From contig URSD01000003.1 in assembly GCA_900550395.1 (NCBI GenBank), positions 1-64,000 of the forward strand: DNA of 64,000 nucleotides, in the 5' to 3' direction. This DNA is from an uncultured Porphyromonadaceae bacterium (GTDB lineage Bacteria > Bacteroidota > Bacteroidia > Bacteroidales > Muribaculaceae). Positions 9,566 to 17,902 of the stretch are shown piece after piece. The translations under genes and the position numbers were made by a program. Under the pieces are notes generated by a model, which saw nothing but the letters and a program-made list of their open reading frames with translations, made no database searches and was not told the origin of the DNA. Numbering within the stretch: the stretch's first letter is position 1; every line of letters begins with the position of its first letter.

Positions 9566-9870
9566 GTGATGCGGTTGATTACCGGTCATACGCTACATCT
9601 CTTTCCATACGTTCAGTACAATGCCGTCCTTCATCGTTCGGGGCGTGGGCATATCCGGCATCGCCTGCGGTCTGTTTTCGCAACGACACATAAGCGACAA
9701 AAGTTTTTATTTTTGAATACAATCAATAATAATTCTTATGTCCCTTTTGACCTTATGTCTTTATGTTTCTCGCCCTCAAAGGCTTCCCTCTTACCTATCC
9801 CCTATAAACTCTAAACTCAAAAAAAAATTTTGCCATTTGTACAAAAACAGCATTCAAACGCGATTTCGTG
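9566..9870. other. gene-free AT-rich spacer
   Basis: No credible gene is seen between the glycosyltransferase stop and the promoter-like element at 9874. The stretch contains simple pyrimidine-rich runs such as CCTTATGTC/TTTATG and CTCTAAACTC, a style of low-complexity spacer that recurs at 20089-20120, 10229-10265 and 54830-55015. The last 50 bases (about 9820-9870) closely match 54508-54560 in front of the second RNA copy. Confidence 0.5.
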
Positions 9871-9873
9871 TTG

Positions 9874-9881
9874 TAACTTTG
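9874..9881 (+). promoter_or_regulatory. conserved -7 element upstream of ncRNA copy 1
   Basis: TAACTTTG fits TAnnTTTG. The surrounding block (about 9825-9885: an A-run, TTTTGCCATT, GTACAAAAAC, CATTCAAA, TTTCGTGTTGTAACTTTGCACC) is nearly repeated at 54508-54578 ahead of ncRNA copy 2. No TTTG at -33 is present. Conservation between the two loci suggests a real promoter. Confidence 0.5.
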
Positions 9882-9930
9882 CACCGGCAAGAGGAACTCG
9901 GCCGCAGAGGCGGCCGTCCCTCTTACCTCT

Positions 9931-10206
9931 AAACCGAGAACATTGACATTCTGTTACAAACCCGCCTTGCAGCCCTACAGTGGAGGGGGCAGCAACGCAT
10001 AGTGCAGGCTGGGGGCAACACATCGGGAACGGAGAGATACCGGCATCTCTCCTAAAGGAACGCGCACGCCCGTTGTGTTAGGTGATAGTCCCCGACGTCA
10101 GGGTTGCCTTGTGACCCGCATCGAGCCAAGCTCGGCCAGCACGCCACGCGCACAAAACATACAACAGCCGCATGCCAAAGGAAGGGGAGCATGCGGCTGT
10201 TTTTTG
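9931..10206 (+). ncRNA. structured non-coding RNA, copy 1 (6S-like candidate)
   Basis: The segment begins with AAACCGAGAACATTGACATTCTG and ends at an intrinsic terminator. Copy 2 at 55014-55282 shares the start, an identical 74-nt core (10069-10142) and the same terminator stem. Compensated differences suggest a fold: GGAGAGA/TCTCTCC makes an apical hairpin, enclosed by CAACACA..GGG/CCCGTTGTGTT, and CGAGC-CAA-GCTCG makes a 3' hairpin. No open frame is shared by the two copies. A long rod with an apical stem recalls 6S RNA or the Bacteroidales-1 motif, but I could not test this; the identity is a guess while the existence of a transcribed, structured RNA is well supported. It lies just upstream of valS. 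Confidence 0.7.
10164..10206 (+). terminator. intrinsic terminator of ncRNA copy 1
   Basis: ACAGCCGCATGC (10164-10175) pairs with GCATGCGGCTGT (10189-10200), a perfect 12-bp stem followed by a run of T. The same stem closes ncRNA copy 2. Confidence 0.9.
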
Positions 10207-10288
10207 TATATATGTCATCACCACACCCTCATACTTAATACTTCATACTTAATACTTAAAGCTTTAAACCGTCCTCTCCTACCTAAAT

Positions 10289-10319
10289 TTTGTGTTTTAA
10301 GGGAAATATCGTAAATTTG
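10289..10319 (+). promoter_or_regulatory. valS promoter
   Basis: TTTG (10289-10292) and TAAATTTG (10312-10319) are 19 bases apart, an exact match to the Bacteroidetes consensus. The valS ATG is 29 bases downstream. Confidence 0.8.
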
Positions 10320-10348
10320 CAGGTCAAAAACTGAAAATACACATTTGC

Positions 10349-13042
10349 ATGAACGAGTTAGCTCCGAAGTATAATCCCTCCGAAGTGGAGGACAAATGGT
10401 ACTCCTACTGGCTTGACCACGAACTTTTCAAGTCGGTGCCTGATGCACGTGAGCCTTATACAATAGTTATTCCCCCGCCAAATGTGACGGGCGTGCTGCA
10501 TATGGGCCACATGCTCAACAATACTATCCAGGACATACTCGTGCGCCGCGCAAGGATGCTTGGCAAGAATGCACTGTGGGTGCCCGGAACCGACCATGCC
10601 TCCATATCCACGGAGACAAAGGTTATACAGAAGCTTGCCGCGCAGGGCATCAAGAAGACCGACCTCACACGCGAGGAGTTCCTCAAGCATGCCTGGGACT
10701 GGACCCACACTCACGGCGGCATCATTCTCCAGCAGCTGCGCAAGCTCGGCGCTTCCTGCGACTGGAGCCGCACGGCATTCACTATGGACGAGCGCCGCAG
10801 CCGCAGCGTCATCAAGGTGTTCTGCGACCTCTACGACAAGGGGCTGATATACCGCGGCCTGCGCATGGTCAACTGGGACCCGCAGAACCGTACGGCCATC
10901 TCTGACGACGAGGTGTTCTTCGAGCAGGAGCAGTCCAAGCTGTACTACCTCCGCTACTACGTGGCCGATGACGACATGACCGGCGCTACGGGTGCCGAAG
11001 AGGAAGTGATACACACCGATGCCGACGGACGCCGTTATGCCGTGGTTGCCACCACCCGTCCCGAAACGATTATGGGCGACACAGCCATGTGCATCAATCC
11101 CAAGGACCCCAAGAACGCATGGCTCAAGGGCAAGAAGGTGATTGTGCCTCTGGTGGGCCGCGTGGTACCTGTCATCGAGGACCGCTACGTCGACATAGAG
11201 TTCGGCACCGGCTGCCTGAAGGTGACGCCGGCTCACGACAAGAACGACAACATGCTCGGCAAGACCCACAACCTCGAGACCATCGACATCTTCAACGAAG
11301 ACGGCACTGTGGCCGAAGTCGCCGGCATGTACGTGGGCATGGACCGTTTCGACTGCCGTAAGGCTATCGCCGAAGACCTGCAGAAGGCCGGCCTGATGGA
11401 GCGAGTGGAGGACTATGTGAACAACGTGGGCCTCTCGGAGCGCACGAAAGTGCCTATCGAGCCGAGGCTGTCGCTCCAGTGGTTCATCGACATGAAGCAC
11501 TTCGCCGAAATTTCGCTGAAGCCCGTGATGGACGACATCATCCGCTTTGTGCCCGAAAAATACAAGACAACTTACCGCAACTGGCTTGAGAACATCCAGG
11601 ACTGGTGCATCAGCCGCCAGCTGTGGTGGGGACACCGCATCCCGGCTTACTACTACACCGACCCGGCCGACGGTCAGGAACACTTCGTGGTTGCGGAGAA
11701 CAAGGACGCAGCCCTGCGCAAGGTTCTCGCCAAGGACAGTTGCGCCGGACTCTCCATCGAGGACCTGCGTCAGGACGAAGGCGCCCTCGACACATGGTTC
11801 TCGTCGTGGCTCTGGCCCATCACACTGTTCGACGGCATCAACAACCCCGGCAACGAGGAGATAAACTACTACTATCCCACATCGACCCTTGTGACGGGCC
11901 CGGACATCATCTTCTTCTGGGTGGCCCGCATGATTATGGCCGGCTACGAGTATGTTGGCAAGGAACCGTTCAAAAACGTTTACTTCACCGGTATCGTGCG
12001 CGACAGCATCGGCCGCAAGATGTCGAAGAGCCTCGGCAACTCGCCCGACCCCCTCGACCTTATCGCTACCTACGGCGCCGACGGCGTGCGTATGGGCATG
12101 ATGCTTGCGGCACCTGCCGGCAACGACATCATGTACGACGATAAGCTCTGCGAGACAGGCCGCAACTTCTGCAACAAGATCTGGAACGCCTTCCGCCTTG
12201 TGGCCGGATGGGAGAGCAGCGACGCAGTAGCCCGTCCCGAGGTCAACGTCACAGCCGAACGCTGGATGCGCTCGCGCATCAGCGCCACCGTGGCCGAGGT
12301 GAACGACTGCTTCGACAAGTTCCGCCTCAACGAGGCTCTTATGGCCGTGTACCGTCTGTTCCGCGACGATTTCTCGGCCACATATCTTGAGATGGTAAAG
12401 CCGGGCTATCAGCAGCCTGTCGACGTTGAGACGCTGCGTGTCACCAACGACTTCTTCGACGCTCTCCTGCGCATGCTTCACCCCTTCATGCCGTTCATCA
12501 CGGAGGAATTGTGGCAGCACCTGCAGGACCGCCGTCCCGGCGAGAGCATCATGTACGCTCCGATGCCCGAGGCCGGCGAGGTAGACGAAGCACTTGTGGC
12601 CGATATGGCTGTGGCTCAGGAAGTGGTCGGCGGTGTGCGCGCCGTGCGTGCCAAGAAGAATATCCCAGCCAAGGAATCCCTCGGTCTGCTCGTGCTCGGC
12701 ACGATGCCCGAGGCAGCCAAGGCCGTCGTGCGCAAGCTTGCCAATGTGGATGCAATCACGGAGAATGCCGCCAAAGATCCCGCCGCCGTATCGTTCCTTG
12801 TCGGCACCACCGAGTACGAGGTTCCGATGGCTTCCAGCATCGACGTGGAGGCAGAGCTGGCACGTCTGCGCAAGGAACACGACTACTACACGGGCTTCCG
12901 CGCCTCCGTGATGAAAAAACTCGGCAACGAGCGCTTCGTCAACAACGCCCCCGCCGCAGTGGTGGAAGTGGAGCGACGCAAGCTCGCCGACGCCGAGCAG
13001 AAACTCGCCGCCATCGAAGCCTCCATCGCCGCCCTCGGCTGA
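10349..13042 (+). CDS. valS: valyl-tRNA synthetase
   Basis: An 897-residue class I aminoacyl-tRNA synthetase that charges tRNA-Val in the cytoplasm. The HIGH motif is HMGH at residues 51-54 in [15 protein letters not shown], and the KMSKS loop is at 557-561 in [18 protein letters not shown]. The editing (CP1) domain includes [20 protein letters not shown] and [16 protein letters not shown]. The anticodon-binding domain follows ([12 protein letters not shown]), and the last 65 residues form the usual C-terminal coiled coil ([17 protein letters not shown] to [16 protein letters not shown]). Length is normal. It is a single gene with its own promoter and terminator. Long open frames on the opposite strand are shadows. 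Confidence 0.98.
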   Translation: MNELAPKYNPSEVEDKWYSYWLDHELFKSVPDAREPYTIVIPPPNVTGVLHMGHMLNNTIQDILVRRARMLGKNALWVPGTDHASISTETKVIQKLAAQGIKKTDLTREEFLKHAWDWTHTHGGIILQQLRKLGASCDWSRTAFTMDERRSRSVIKVFCDLYDKGLIYRGLRMVNWDPQNRTAISDDEVFFEQEQSKLYYLRYYVADDDMTGATGAEEEVIHTDADGRRYAVVATTRPETIMGDTAMCINPKDPKNAWLKGKKVIVPLVGRVVPVIEDRYVDIEFGTGCLKVTPAHDKNDNMLGKTHNLETIDIFNEDGTVAEVAGMYVGMDRFDCRKAIAEDLQKAGLMERVEDYVNNVGLSERTKVPIEPRLSLQWFIDMKHFAEISLKPVMDDIIRFVPEKYKTTYRNWLENIQDWCISRQLWWGHRIPAYYYTDPADGQEHFVVAENKDAALRKVLAKDSCAGLSIEDLRQDEGALDTWFSSWLWPITLFDGINNPGNEEINYYYPTSTLVTGPDIIFFWVARMIMAGYEYVGKEPFKNVYFTGIVRDSIGRKMSKSLGNSPDPLDLIATYGADGVRMGMMLAAPAGNDIMYDDKLCETGRNFCNKIWNAFRLVAGWESSDAVARPEVNVTAERWMRSRISATVAEVNDCFDKFRLNEALMAVYRLFRDDFSATYLEMVKPGYQQPVDVETLRVTNDFFDALLRMLHPFMPFITEELWQHLQDRRPGESIMYAPMPEAGEVDEALVADMAVAQEVVGGVRAVRAKKNIPAKESLGLLVLGTMPEAAKAVVRKLANVDAITENAAKDPAAVSFLVGTTEYEVPMASSIDVEAELARLRKEHDYYTGFRASVMKKLGNERFVNNAPAAVVEVERRKLADAEQKLAAIEASIAALG

Positions 13043-13060
13043 AACCGATAACGAAATAGA

Positions 13061-13099
13061 AAAGGTCACAGGCAAAACAATGTCCTGTGGCCTTTTTTC
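13061..13099 (+). terminator. valS terminator
   Basis: AAGGTCACAGG (13062-13072) pairs with CCTGTGGCCTT (13084-13094), followed by six Ts. Confidence 0.88.
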
Positions 13100-13157
13100 T
13101 TCCTGCCCGGTATACGCGGGAAGGCCATAATGGCGTTATCCATGGAATAAACGACAT

Positions 13158-13467
13158 CGGGAGCCCACGGAGTGGGTGGGCAGTTTTCAGCCCATGCGTG
13201 AGGAGGCGCAGCCGACGAGCCATGGGTTGCGGGGTGTAAATATCTGCGCAGCAAGCTCCGGCAGGATGCGCAGCTGCGCTTCTCCGGACGTTAGTCCGTG
13301 GAGCCATTGGTGTGTGCCGGGACCAAGGTCCGTTAACACGCGCTGTCGCTTCCTGCCGGAGCTCGGCGCGTGGAGGATGGTGGCACGCTGTCCCATGGCT
13401 CGTCGGCTGCGCCTCCTCACGCATGGGCTGAAAACTGCCCGCCGCGCTCCGCGGGCTTCCCTTTCTT
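13158..13467. repeat. 310-bp nested palindrome
   Basis: A perfect 49-bp inverted repeat (13178-13226 with 13392-13440) is centred at 13309. Inside it, AGCTCCGGCAGGA (13254-13266) pairs with TCCTGCCGGAGCT (13351-13363) about the same centre. Outside, GGGAGCCCACGGAG.. and its imperfect complement extend the symmetry to about 13158-13467. Small hairpins (GGAC-GTTA-GTCC, GGACC-AA-GGTCC) occupy the middle. It lies between the convergent valS and the T9SS cargo gene and contains no credible gene. Confidence 0.9.
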
Positions 13468-13525
13468 CAGTTTATATGGGATAGGTCAGAGGGCTCACGT
13501 TCTGCACAATCTGCAATCAAGGTAC

Positions 13526-13566
13526 AAAAAAACTGCGCCCGCATGTTTGTGGGGCGCAGCTTTTTG
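13526..13566 (-). terminator. terminator of the T9SS cargo gene
   Basis: CTGCGCCC (13533-13540) pairs with GGGCGCAG (13552-13559). On the minus strand the stem is followed by seven Ts; on the plus strand by five, so it could act in both directions. Confidence 0.85.
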
Positions 13567-13582
13567 TGTATGGGATGTATTG

Positions 13583-14842
13583 TTATTTCACGAATACCTT
13601 GGTGACAGTCTTGCCCTGACGGCGGATTACGAGCTGACCGGCGGCGGGGTTGCTGATGCGGGCACCCTGGAGGTTGAAGAACTCAACGGGCGCGTTTGCG
13701 TCGCTGTCGGCAATCACGTCGTTGATGCCTGCACCGGGATTCTCGACGTTGAAAGAGAAAGTAAACTTGGCACCCTTAAATTTTGCCAACGGGCCAAGAC
13801 CCTGCCCGGAGGAAGCGTTAGCTGCATACAGGAACCAGTCTGTAGTCCACTCAATAGTATTTTCACTATATGTGCCTACGATTGCATCTTCATCCTGCAC
13901 ACCGGTAATAGCAGCAAGCAGACAATCCACCTCATTTTGTTGGTTGTCGACCAATGTTATGTTAATCCAATACCAGGGATCAAGGTAAACTTCTTTGTAG
14001 TCACGATCAATACTCAACGGCAGGTCGTAGGTGGTAGTTGCGCCATAGTCCGGACCGAGGAAATCTTTCAGTACCACACACTCGCCAAGTTCCTCCGTAC
14101 CTTTTACGTAGTTGTCAACCAATTCAGCCTTACAGTAAGTGGTGAACTCAGTTGTAGTTGTAAGGAAGTTGCCCTGTGCGTCCGTATCATACTCCCAAAG
14201 AGTCGCAGTGGTGTTCATTGTACTGGGAACAAGCTTAAGATTGTCAAACTGAGCAGCAACATAGCCCGGACGCTCCTTTAAGCCATACATAATAAAGTCG
14301 TCGGAAGTCAATGTGCCATCTTCATTGATTTTGATAGTAACAGGATCATCCGACCATTCTGTCTGACTTTTCATAGCAGTATACAGGCAAACATGGATGC
14401 CATCAGTACGCACGAACAGCTCCTGTACGGGCAATGTTATTATACCTTTAGTGAAATCAACGGTACCCTTAACGTCAATATCAATAAAGCGAAGGCCCTT
14501 GATTATGATGTCATTGGGGCCTTCTCCCTTGACGATACTGTTGGTGCTTGCATAATTCTGCGAAGAACTTTGACCGGTATATACCGTCATCGAGTAGTCA
14601 TAGACGCCTACGAGAGCGTCCATGGTTGTAGCTGCGGCTTTGGCGGGAGCCTTGAACGCATCCTGAGCTGCTTTCATGGCGTTGACATTGACTTCCATCA
14701 CCGGAGCTTTCTTCATCAGAGCCGGATTAGCAAGCGAAATCTGCGACGGAGCTGCAACGCTCGTCTGAAGCTTTTCAGCGTTAGCGGCCGTAGCGGAAAC
14801 GGCGACAACAGCTGAAAGAAGGATGGAGTAGAATTTCTTCAT
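13583..14842 (-). CDS. secreted protein with T9SS type A sorting domain, function unknown
   Basis: A 419-residue exported protein. Residues 1-22 are a signal peptide (KKFYSILLSAVVAVSATAANA). The body is beta-rich and threonine-rich and does not match a family I know; a tandem character is suggested by segments such as TLTSDDFIMYGLKE and GYVAAQFDNLKLV, reminiscent of Bacteroidales surface proteins. The C-terminus (about 380-419: VEFFNLQGARISNPAAGQL, then VTKVFVK) is a typical type A Por/T9SS tail, so the protein should be delivered to the cell surface or outside. It is a single gene with its own promoter and terminator, flanked on both sides by large palindromes. Confidence 0.8.
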   Translation of the reverse strand: MKKFYSILLSAVVAVSATAANAEKLQTSVAAPSQISLANPALMKKAPVMEVNVNAMKAAQDAFKAPAKAAATTMDALVGVYDYSMTVYTGQSSSQNYASTNSIVKGEGPNDIIIKGLRFIDIDVKGTVDFTKGIITLPVQELFVRTDGIHVCLYTAMKSQTEWSDDPVTIKINEDGTLTSDDFIMYGLKERPGYVAAQFDNLKLVPSTMNTTATLWEYDTDAQGNFLTTTTEFTTYCKAELVDNYVKGTEELGECVVLKDFLGPDYGATTTYDLPLSIDRDYKEVYLDPWYWINITLVDNQQNEVDCLLAAITGVQDEDAIVGTYSENTIEWTTDWFLYAANASSGQGLGPLAKFKGAKFTFSFNVENPGAGINDVIADSDANAPVEFFNLQGARISNPAAGQLVIRRQGKTVTKVFVK

Positions 14843-14907
14843 GCGTTGTTTGTTTGAATTGTTATTGTTTTTTACCTCATTATTGCCCTAAAGGGCGTTA
14901 ATCGGTG

Positions 14908-14939
14908 CAAATTTATGTGATGTTTTTGAGAAAAGCAAA
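14908..14939 (-). promoter_or_regulatory. promoter of the T9SS cargo gene
   Basis: On the minus strand TTTG (14939-14936) and TAAATTTG (14915-14908) are 20 bases apart. The start codon at 14842 is about 65 bases downstream, leaving a leader with a short CCCT/AGGG hairpin. Confidence 0.7.
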
Positions 14940-15034
14940 CGAATTGCATAAAAAATTCAAATTTTCTATAAAATTGTAATTATGAGCCGCCATCCGTGTC
15001 ATTTTGTCACAAAATCAGCCCTATTCATCGGTGA

Positions 15035-15715
15035 TTACCCGCCGCATAGCGGGTAAAATCCGGTTAGCCGCGGATTTAGGCGCACAGCGCCGTATCCGCG
15101 GCAGGTTCAGTAAAGTGTATCAACCTGCCGCATGGCGGGTTGCACAGCCACTGCAATGCGGTTCAAATAAGACCATTGGGCGCGTTTCAACCCTCCGTGT
15201 GGCTGGCAGTTTTCATTTTATCGGGCTGCAATGTGCTGTGTATATTATAGTTGTATGGCCGGAGGCCATGGATTTTGTTAACCGCGGGCACTTGTGCCCG
15301 TGGCAAGGAGTCGCCCCCAAATTCAGCCCCGGAGGTGGCTGAATTTCCTACTTATAAACCTGTATCTTTGCAGCCATAGCCTGGAGCTGGTGCAGCCACC
15401 TCCGGGGCTGAATCCGTAACTGGTTCATTACCCCGGGCGGCACGCGCCCGGGGCTAACAAAATCCATGGCCTCCGGCCATATATATGTTGTTTTATGGAC
15501 AACTTTTTCCTGTGCCCAACCTTATTTGAACCGCATTGCACAGTCACTGGCGGACGCGAAACATTCTGAAAATCTGACAATAAACCCGGACGTCGTGCAA
15601 CCCGCCATCCGGCGGGTTGATGCGTTTGTCACGCTTCTTCCACGAGTACGTCGCTCCCTACGGTCGCTCCTTAACTCGCGGCTAACCGGATTCAGCCCGC
15701 GACAAGCGCGGGTTG
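15035..15715. repeat. 680-bp nested palindrome of five concentric inverted-repeat pairs
   Basis: Five inverted-repeat pairs share one centre near 15370. They are A 15035-15073 with 15677-15715 (CGCGGCTAACCGGATT plus a GC hairpin), B 15118-15146 with 15594-15623, C 15152-15171 with 15521-15540 (perfect 20 bp), D 15255-15280 with 15455-15480 (perfect 26 bp) and E 15321-15341 with 15393-15413 (perfect 21 bp). Arms A, B and D are themselves small hairpins, and extra hairpins sit next to D (CGGGCAC-TTGT-GCCCG) and D' (CCCCGGGC..GCCCGGGG). No convincing gene lies inside. It fills the 1-kb gap 14843-15848 between two minus-strand genes. Copies of the modules occur at the window start. Confidence 0.92.
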
Positions 15716-15794
15716 TTCCCGTTTTAGCGGACAGTAATAATTGATTTATTACTGTGGTTATTATCAACTTGAGTACAAAGATACAAAAAAATAA

Positions 15795-15827
15795 CCGGAT
15801 ACCATGCCGATATGTCATGGTATCCGG
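15795..15827 (-). terminator. terminator of the DUF3332 lipoprotein gene
   Basis: CCGGATACCATG (15795-15806) pairs perfectly with CATGGTATCCGG (15816-15827). On the minus strand it is followed by TTATTTTTTT. Confidence 0.88.
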
Positions 15828-15848
15828 AAAAAGGGTGCATTTTTGGAT

Positions 15849-16400
15849 TCAGCGGGCGAAAGCCAGGGCACGGGACGACTCGGCCATCTGACGGTAGGCG
15901 TAGACGCCCTGCTGCGAGAGCTCCACCTGATGCATGTCGCCGTCGAAGCCGGGGAGCACTACATGAGTGTCGTCGACGAAGGTGAGGAACGTGTGTTTCT
16001 CGCCGTCGATATTGACGCTCCAGCTCTGTTCGTCCTTGTCGAAGTCGAGGCGTACCACGCTGCCGTCGGTCTCGGAGGTGATGGTGTAGCCGCTGCCGTC
16101 GCAGTCAACGATATAGCGGCCGTCGTTGCCCTCGATGACGCTCTTGCCCTGCGCCACGGGATTCTCGCCACTCCAGAACTCGATGCTGTTGAGCACGAGG
16201 ATGTCGGCCAGGGCGCTTACCTCATATACCGGGAGAACCCAGAAAGCGAAGAACACGAGCTCGTTGACGAACTTGTTGCCAATCTGTTTGTTCCAGGTCA
16301 GGAGCTTGTTGGTGAGCTGGAAGCTGCCGATGCAGGAGCTGCCGAGGAGCGATGCTCCGAGGAGGCATACGAGTGCCACGGTGAGATACGTCTTTTTCAT
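15849..16400 (-). CDS. DUF3332 family lipoprotein
   Basis: A 183-residue predicted lipoprotein. The N-terminus KKTYLTVALVCLLGASLLGSSC ends in a lipobox, with the acylated cysteine near residue 23. The region IGSFQLTNKLLTWNKQIGN and the hydrophobic stretch ELVFFAFWVLPVYEVSALADILVLNSIEFWSG are the hallmark of DUF3332, a family with one membrane-associated hydrophobic segment and no known function. The C-terminal 90 residues form a small beta-domain (YIVDCDGSGYTITSETDGS). The gene is followed by its own terminator and the large palindrome. It lies 85 bases after the MltF-like gene and may be co-transcribed with it. Confidence 0.88.
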   Translation of the reverse strand: MKKTYLTVALVCLLGASLLGSSCIGSFQLTNKLLTWNKQIGNKFVNELVFFAFWVLPVYEVSALADILVLNSIEFWSGENPVAQGKSVIEGNDGRYIVDCDGSGYTITSETDGSVVRLDFDKDEQSWSVNIDGEKHTFLTFVDDTHVVLPGFDGDMHQVELSQQGVYAYRQMAESSRALAFAR

Positions 16401-16485
16401 AAATAGTTGAACGAGTTGAAAGAGTTAAAAACGTTAAGATATTACCTTTGTATTTTCTAAGCCTTTTGACGTTGGACCTCAGACC

Positions 16486-17862
16486 CTAAGCCTGTATTTC
16501 GCGTTTGGCCGAGTCGTAGAAAGCCATAATCTGACGCACATAGCCCACAGGCTCCGAGCCACGGCAATAGCCGTAGCGGACCACGGGGTCGTTGTAGTAC
16601 TCGGGCTTGGACTTCATGAGTAGAGCACGCGCCACATTATCGTCCCACACCTGCGGATTCATGCCATACTTCTCGCTGAGGCGCATGGCGTCGAGCACAT
16701 GGGCGATGCCCACGTTGTAGCTGCCGATGACGAATTTCAGGCGCTCGCGGTCGTTCGGCACATAGGGCTTAAGCTGGCGGTCGAGATCGTCGAGCAGCCT
16801 CGTGGCTACGCGTATGCTCGTCTCGGGATTGTTGAGCTGCGACACCGGGGTGCGGTAGCCGCGCGCCGTGCGCGGCATGATCTGCATCAGGCCGCGCGCC
16901 CCCACCCACGAGCGCGCCGTGGGACGGAACCGGCTCTCGGCCCAGCCCTGCGCCGCAAGCAGACGCCAGTCCCACCCTATGCGCTCGGCATAGGTGCGGA
17001 AGAGGTTGTCGAAGCGCGATATGTAGCCCTTGGAGAAGTCGAAGCTCACGTCCGATGCACGTCCCTTGCTAATCTCGAAGTAGCGTTTGAGCAGGTCGGC
17101 GTTGTCGCGGCGCGCGTCGGCGGTCGCCATCCAGGCGTCGATGCTGTCGGCCAGCCACTCGCGCTGCGGGGCCACGCCCCACGCCGCCCGCTGCGGGAAG
17201 CTCACCTCGAGGCTGACGTCGAGGTCGGGATAATACGTGGCGTTGAGGAGCGCGACATCGCGGTTGACGACGGTGAGAGGTATGCGGCCGTCGCTCACCA
17301 TCTGCATCAGGTCCTCGTCGATGAGCGAGTCGGAGTCGACGCTGCGTATGTCTATGCCGCCGCCCAGCTCGTCGTTGAGGTGGCGCAGGCGCTGCTCGTA
17401 CTTCGACCCGCGCTCCACATACACCTCGCGGCCGGGCAGCTGCGTGACGTCGGTGATGGCGGGCTCGCCCTTGATTTTAGGCTGTACCAGCACCTGGGTG
17501 GTGAGCAGTTCGGGACCGCAGGCCACCACCTTGCCGCGCATCTGCGACGTCACGGGCACGCCGCACGCCAGCAGGTCGATGCGGCCGCTGTCGAGCAGCG
17601 CCACCGCCTCCGTCATGCTGCGGGCCACGCGCAGGTCGAGCACCATGCCCTTGGCACGCGCGAAGTCAGCGGCCAGAGTGTAGTCATAGCCCATGGGCTC
17701 GTCGCGGTATATAAAATATGTGGTGGGGCTGTACAGCGTAGCCACGCGCAGGGTGTCGGGCAGCCGCCGGGGCGCCTCGGTCTGTGCGCCGCCGCAGCCT
17801 CCGATACCGGCAGCAGCTGCCGCCGTTATGGCTCCGAACAGTATCTCGCGCAATATGCTCAT
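16486..17862 (-). CDS. MltF-like membrane-bound lytic transglycosylase
   Basis: A 458-residue lipoprotein with the two-domain layout of MltF. The N-terminus SILREILFGAITAAAAAGIGGC provides a lipobox with cysteine 23. Residues 35-265 resemble a family 3 solute-binding domain (TLRVATLYSPTTYFIYRDEP, then GRIDLLACGVPVTSQ), which in MltF acts as a regulatory module. Residues 290-440 form the SLT/GH23 domain with catalytic E309 in GWAESRFRP, GARGLMQIMPRTAR and IGSYNVGIAHVLDA. It cuts peptidoglycan from the periplasmic side. The frame stays open to a TTG at 17919, but the ATG at 17862 gives the lipoprotein signal and was chosen. It lies 40 bases after the antiporter gene. Confidence 0.9.
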   Translation of the reverse strand: MSILREILFGAITAAAAAGIGGCGGAQTEAPRRLPDTLRVATLYSPTTYFIYRDEPMGYDYTLAADFARAKGMVLDLRVARSMTEAVALLDSGRIDLLACGVPVTSQMRGKVVACGPELLTTQVLVQPKIKGEPAITDVTQLPGREVYVERGSKYEQRLRHLNDELGGGIDIRSVDSDSLIDEDLMQMVSDGRIPLTVVNRDVALLNATYYPDLDVSLEVSFPQRAAWGVAPQREWLADSIDAWMATADARRDNADLLKRYFEISKGRASDVSFDFSKGYISRFDNLFRTYAERIGWDWRLLAAQGWAESRFRPTARSWVGARGLMQIMPRTARGYRTPVSQLNNPETSIRVATRLLDDLDRQLKPYVPNDRERLKFVIGSYNVGIAHVLDAMRLSEKYGMNPQVWDDNVARALLMKSKPEYYNDPVVRYGYCRGSEPVGYVRQIMAFYDSAKREIQA

Positions 17863-17902
17863 GAAAGAATAACGTGGCGGCGAGGCATTTGGTTGGTGCG
17901 CG

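Noticed and set aside
9566..9814. 82-codon frame right after the glycosyltransferase stop
   Set aside because: It has no promoter or recognisable sequence and runs into low-complexity spacer.
9931..10206. T-box or other valS leader riboswitch
   Set aside because: The RNA ends at its own terminator before a separate valS promoter at 10289-10319, it has an unlinked second copy, and no T-box sequence is seen.
10358..13075. 905-codon open frame on the minus strand opposite valS
   Set aside because: It is the antisense of a clear valyl-tRNA synthetase; its translation is rich in His, Val, Gly and Ala runs typical of GC-rich shadows and has no domain.
13158..13467. Insertion sequence
   Set aside because: Long inverted repeats are present but there is no transposase frame between them and no target duplication could be recognised.
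13370..14281. 303-codon plus-strand frame near the T9SS cargo gene
   Set aside because: It starts inside the palindrome arm and runs antisense to a gene with signal peptide and T9SS tail.
15035..15715. CRISPR array
   Set aside because: The repeats are inverted and concentric, not direct with uniform spacers, and no cas genes are in the window.
15004..15744. Short plus-strand frames of about 90-110 codons inside the large palindrome
   Set aside because: Their sequence follows from the inverted repeats and hairpins; translations lack protein character.
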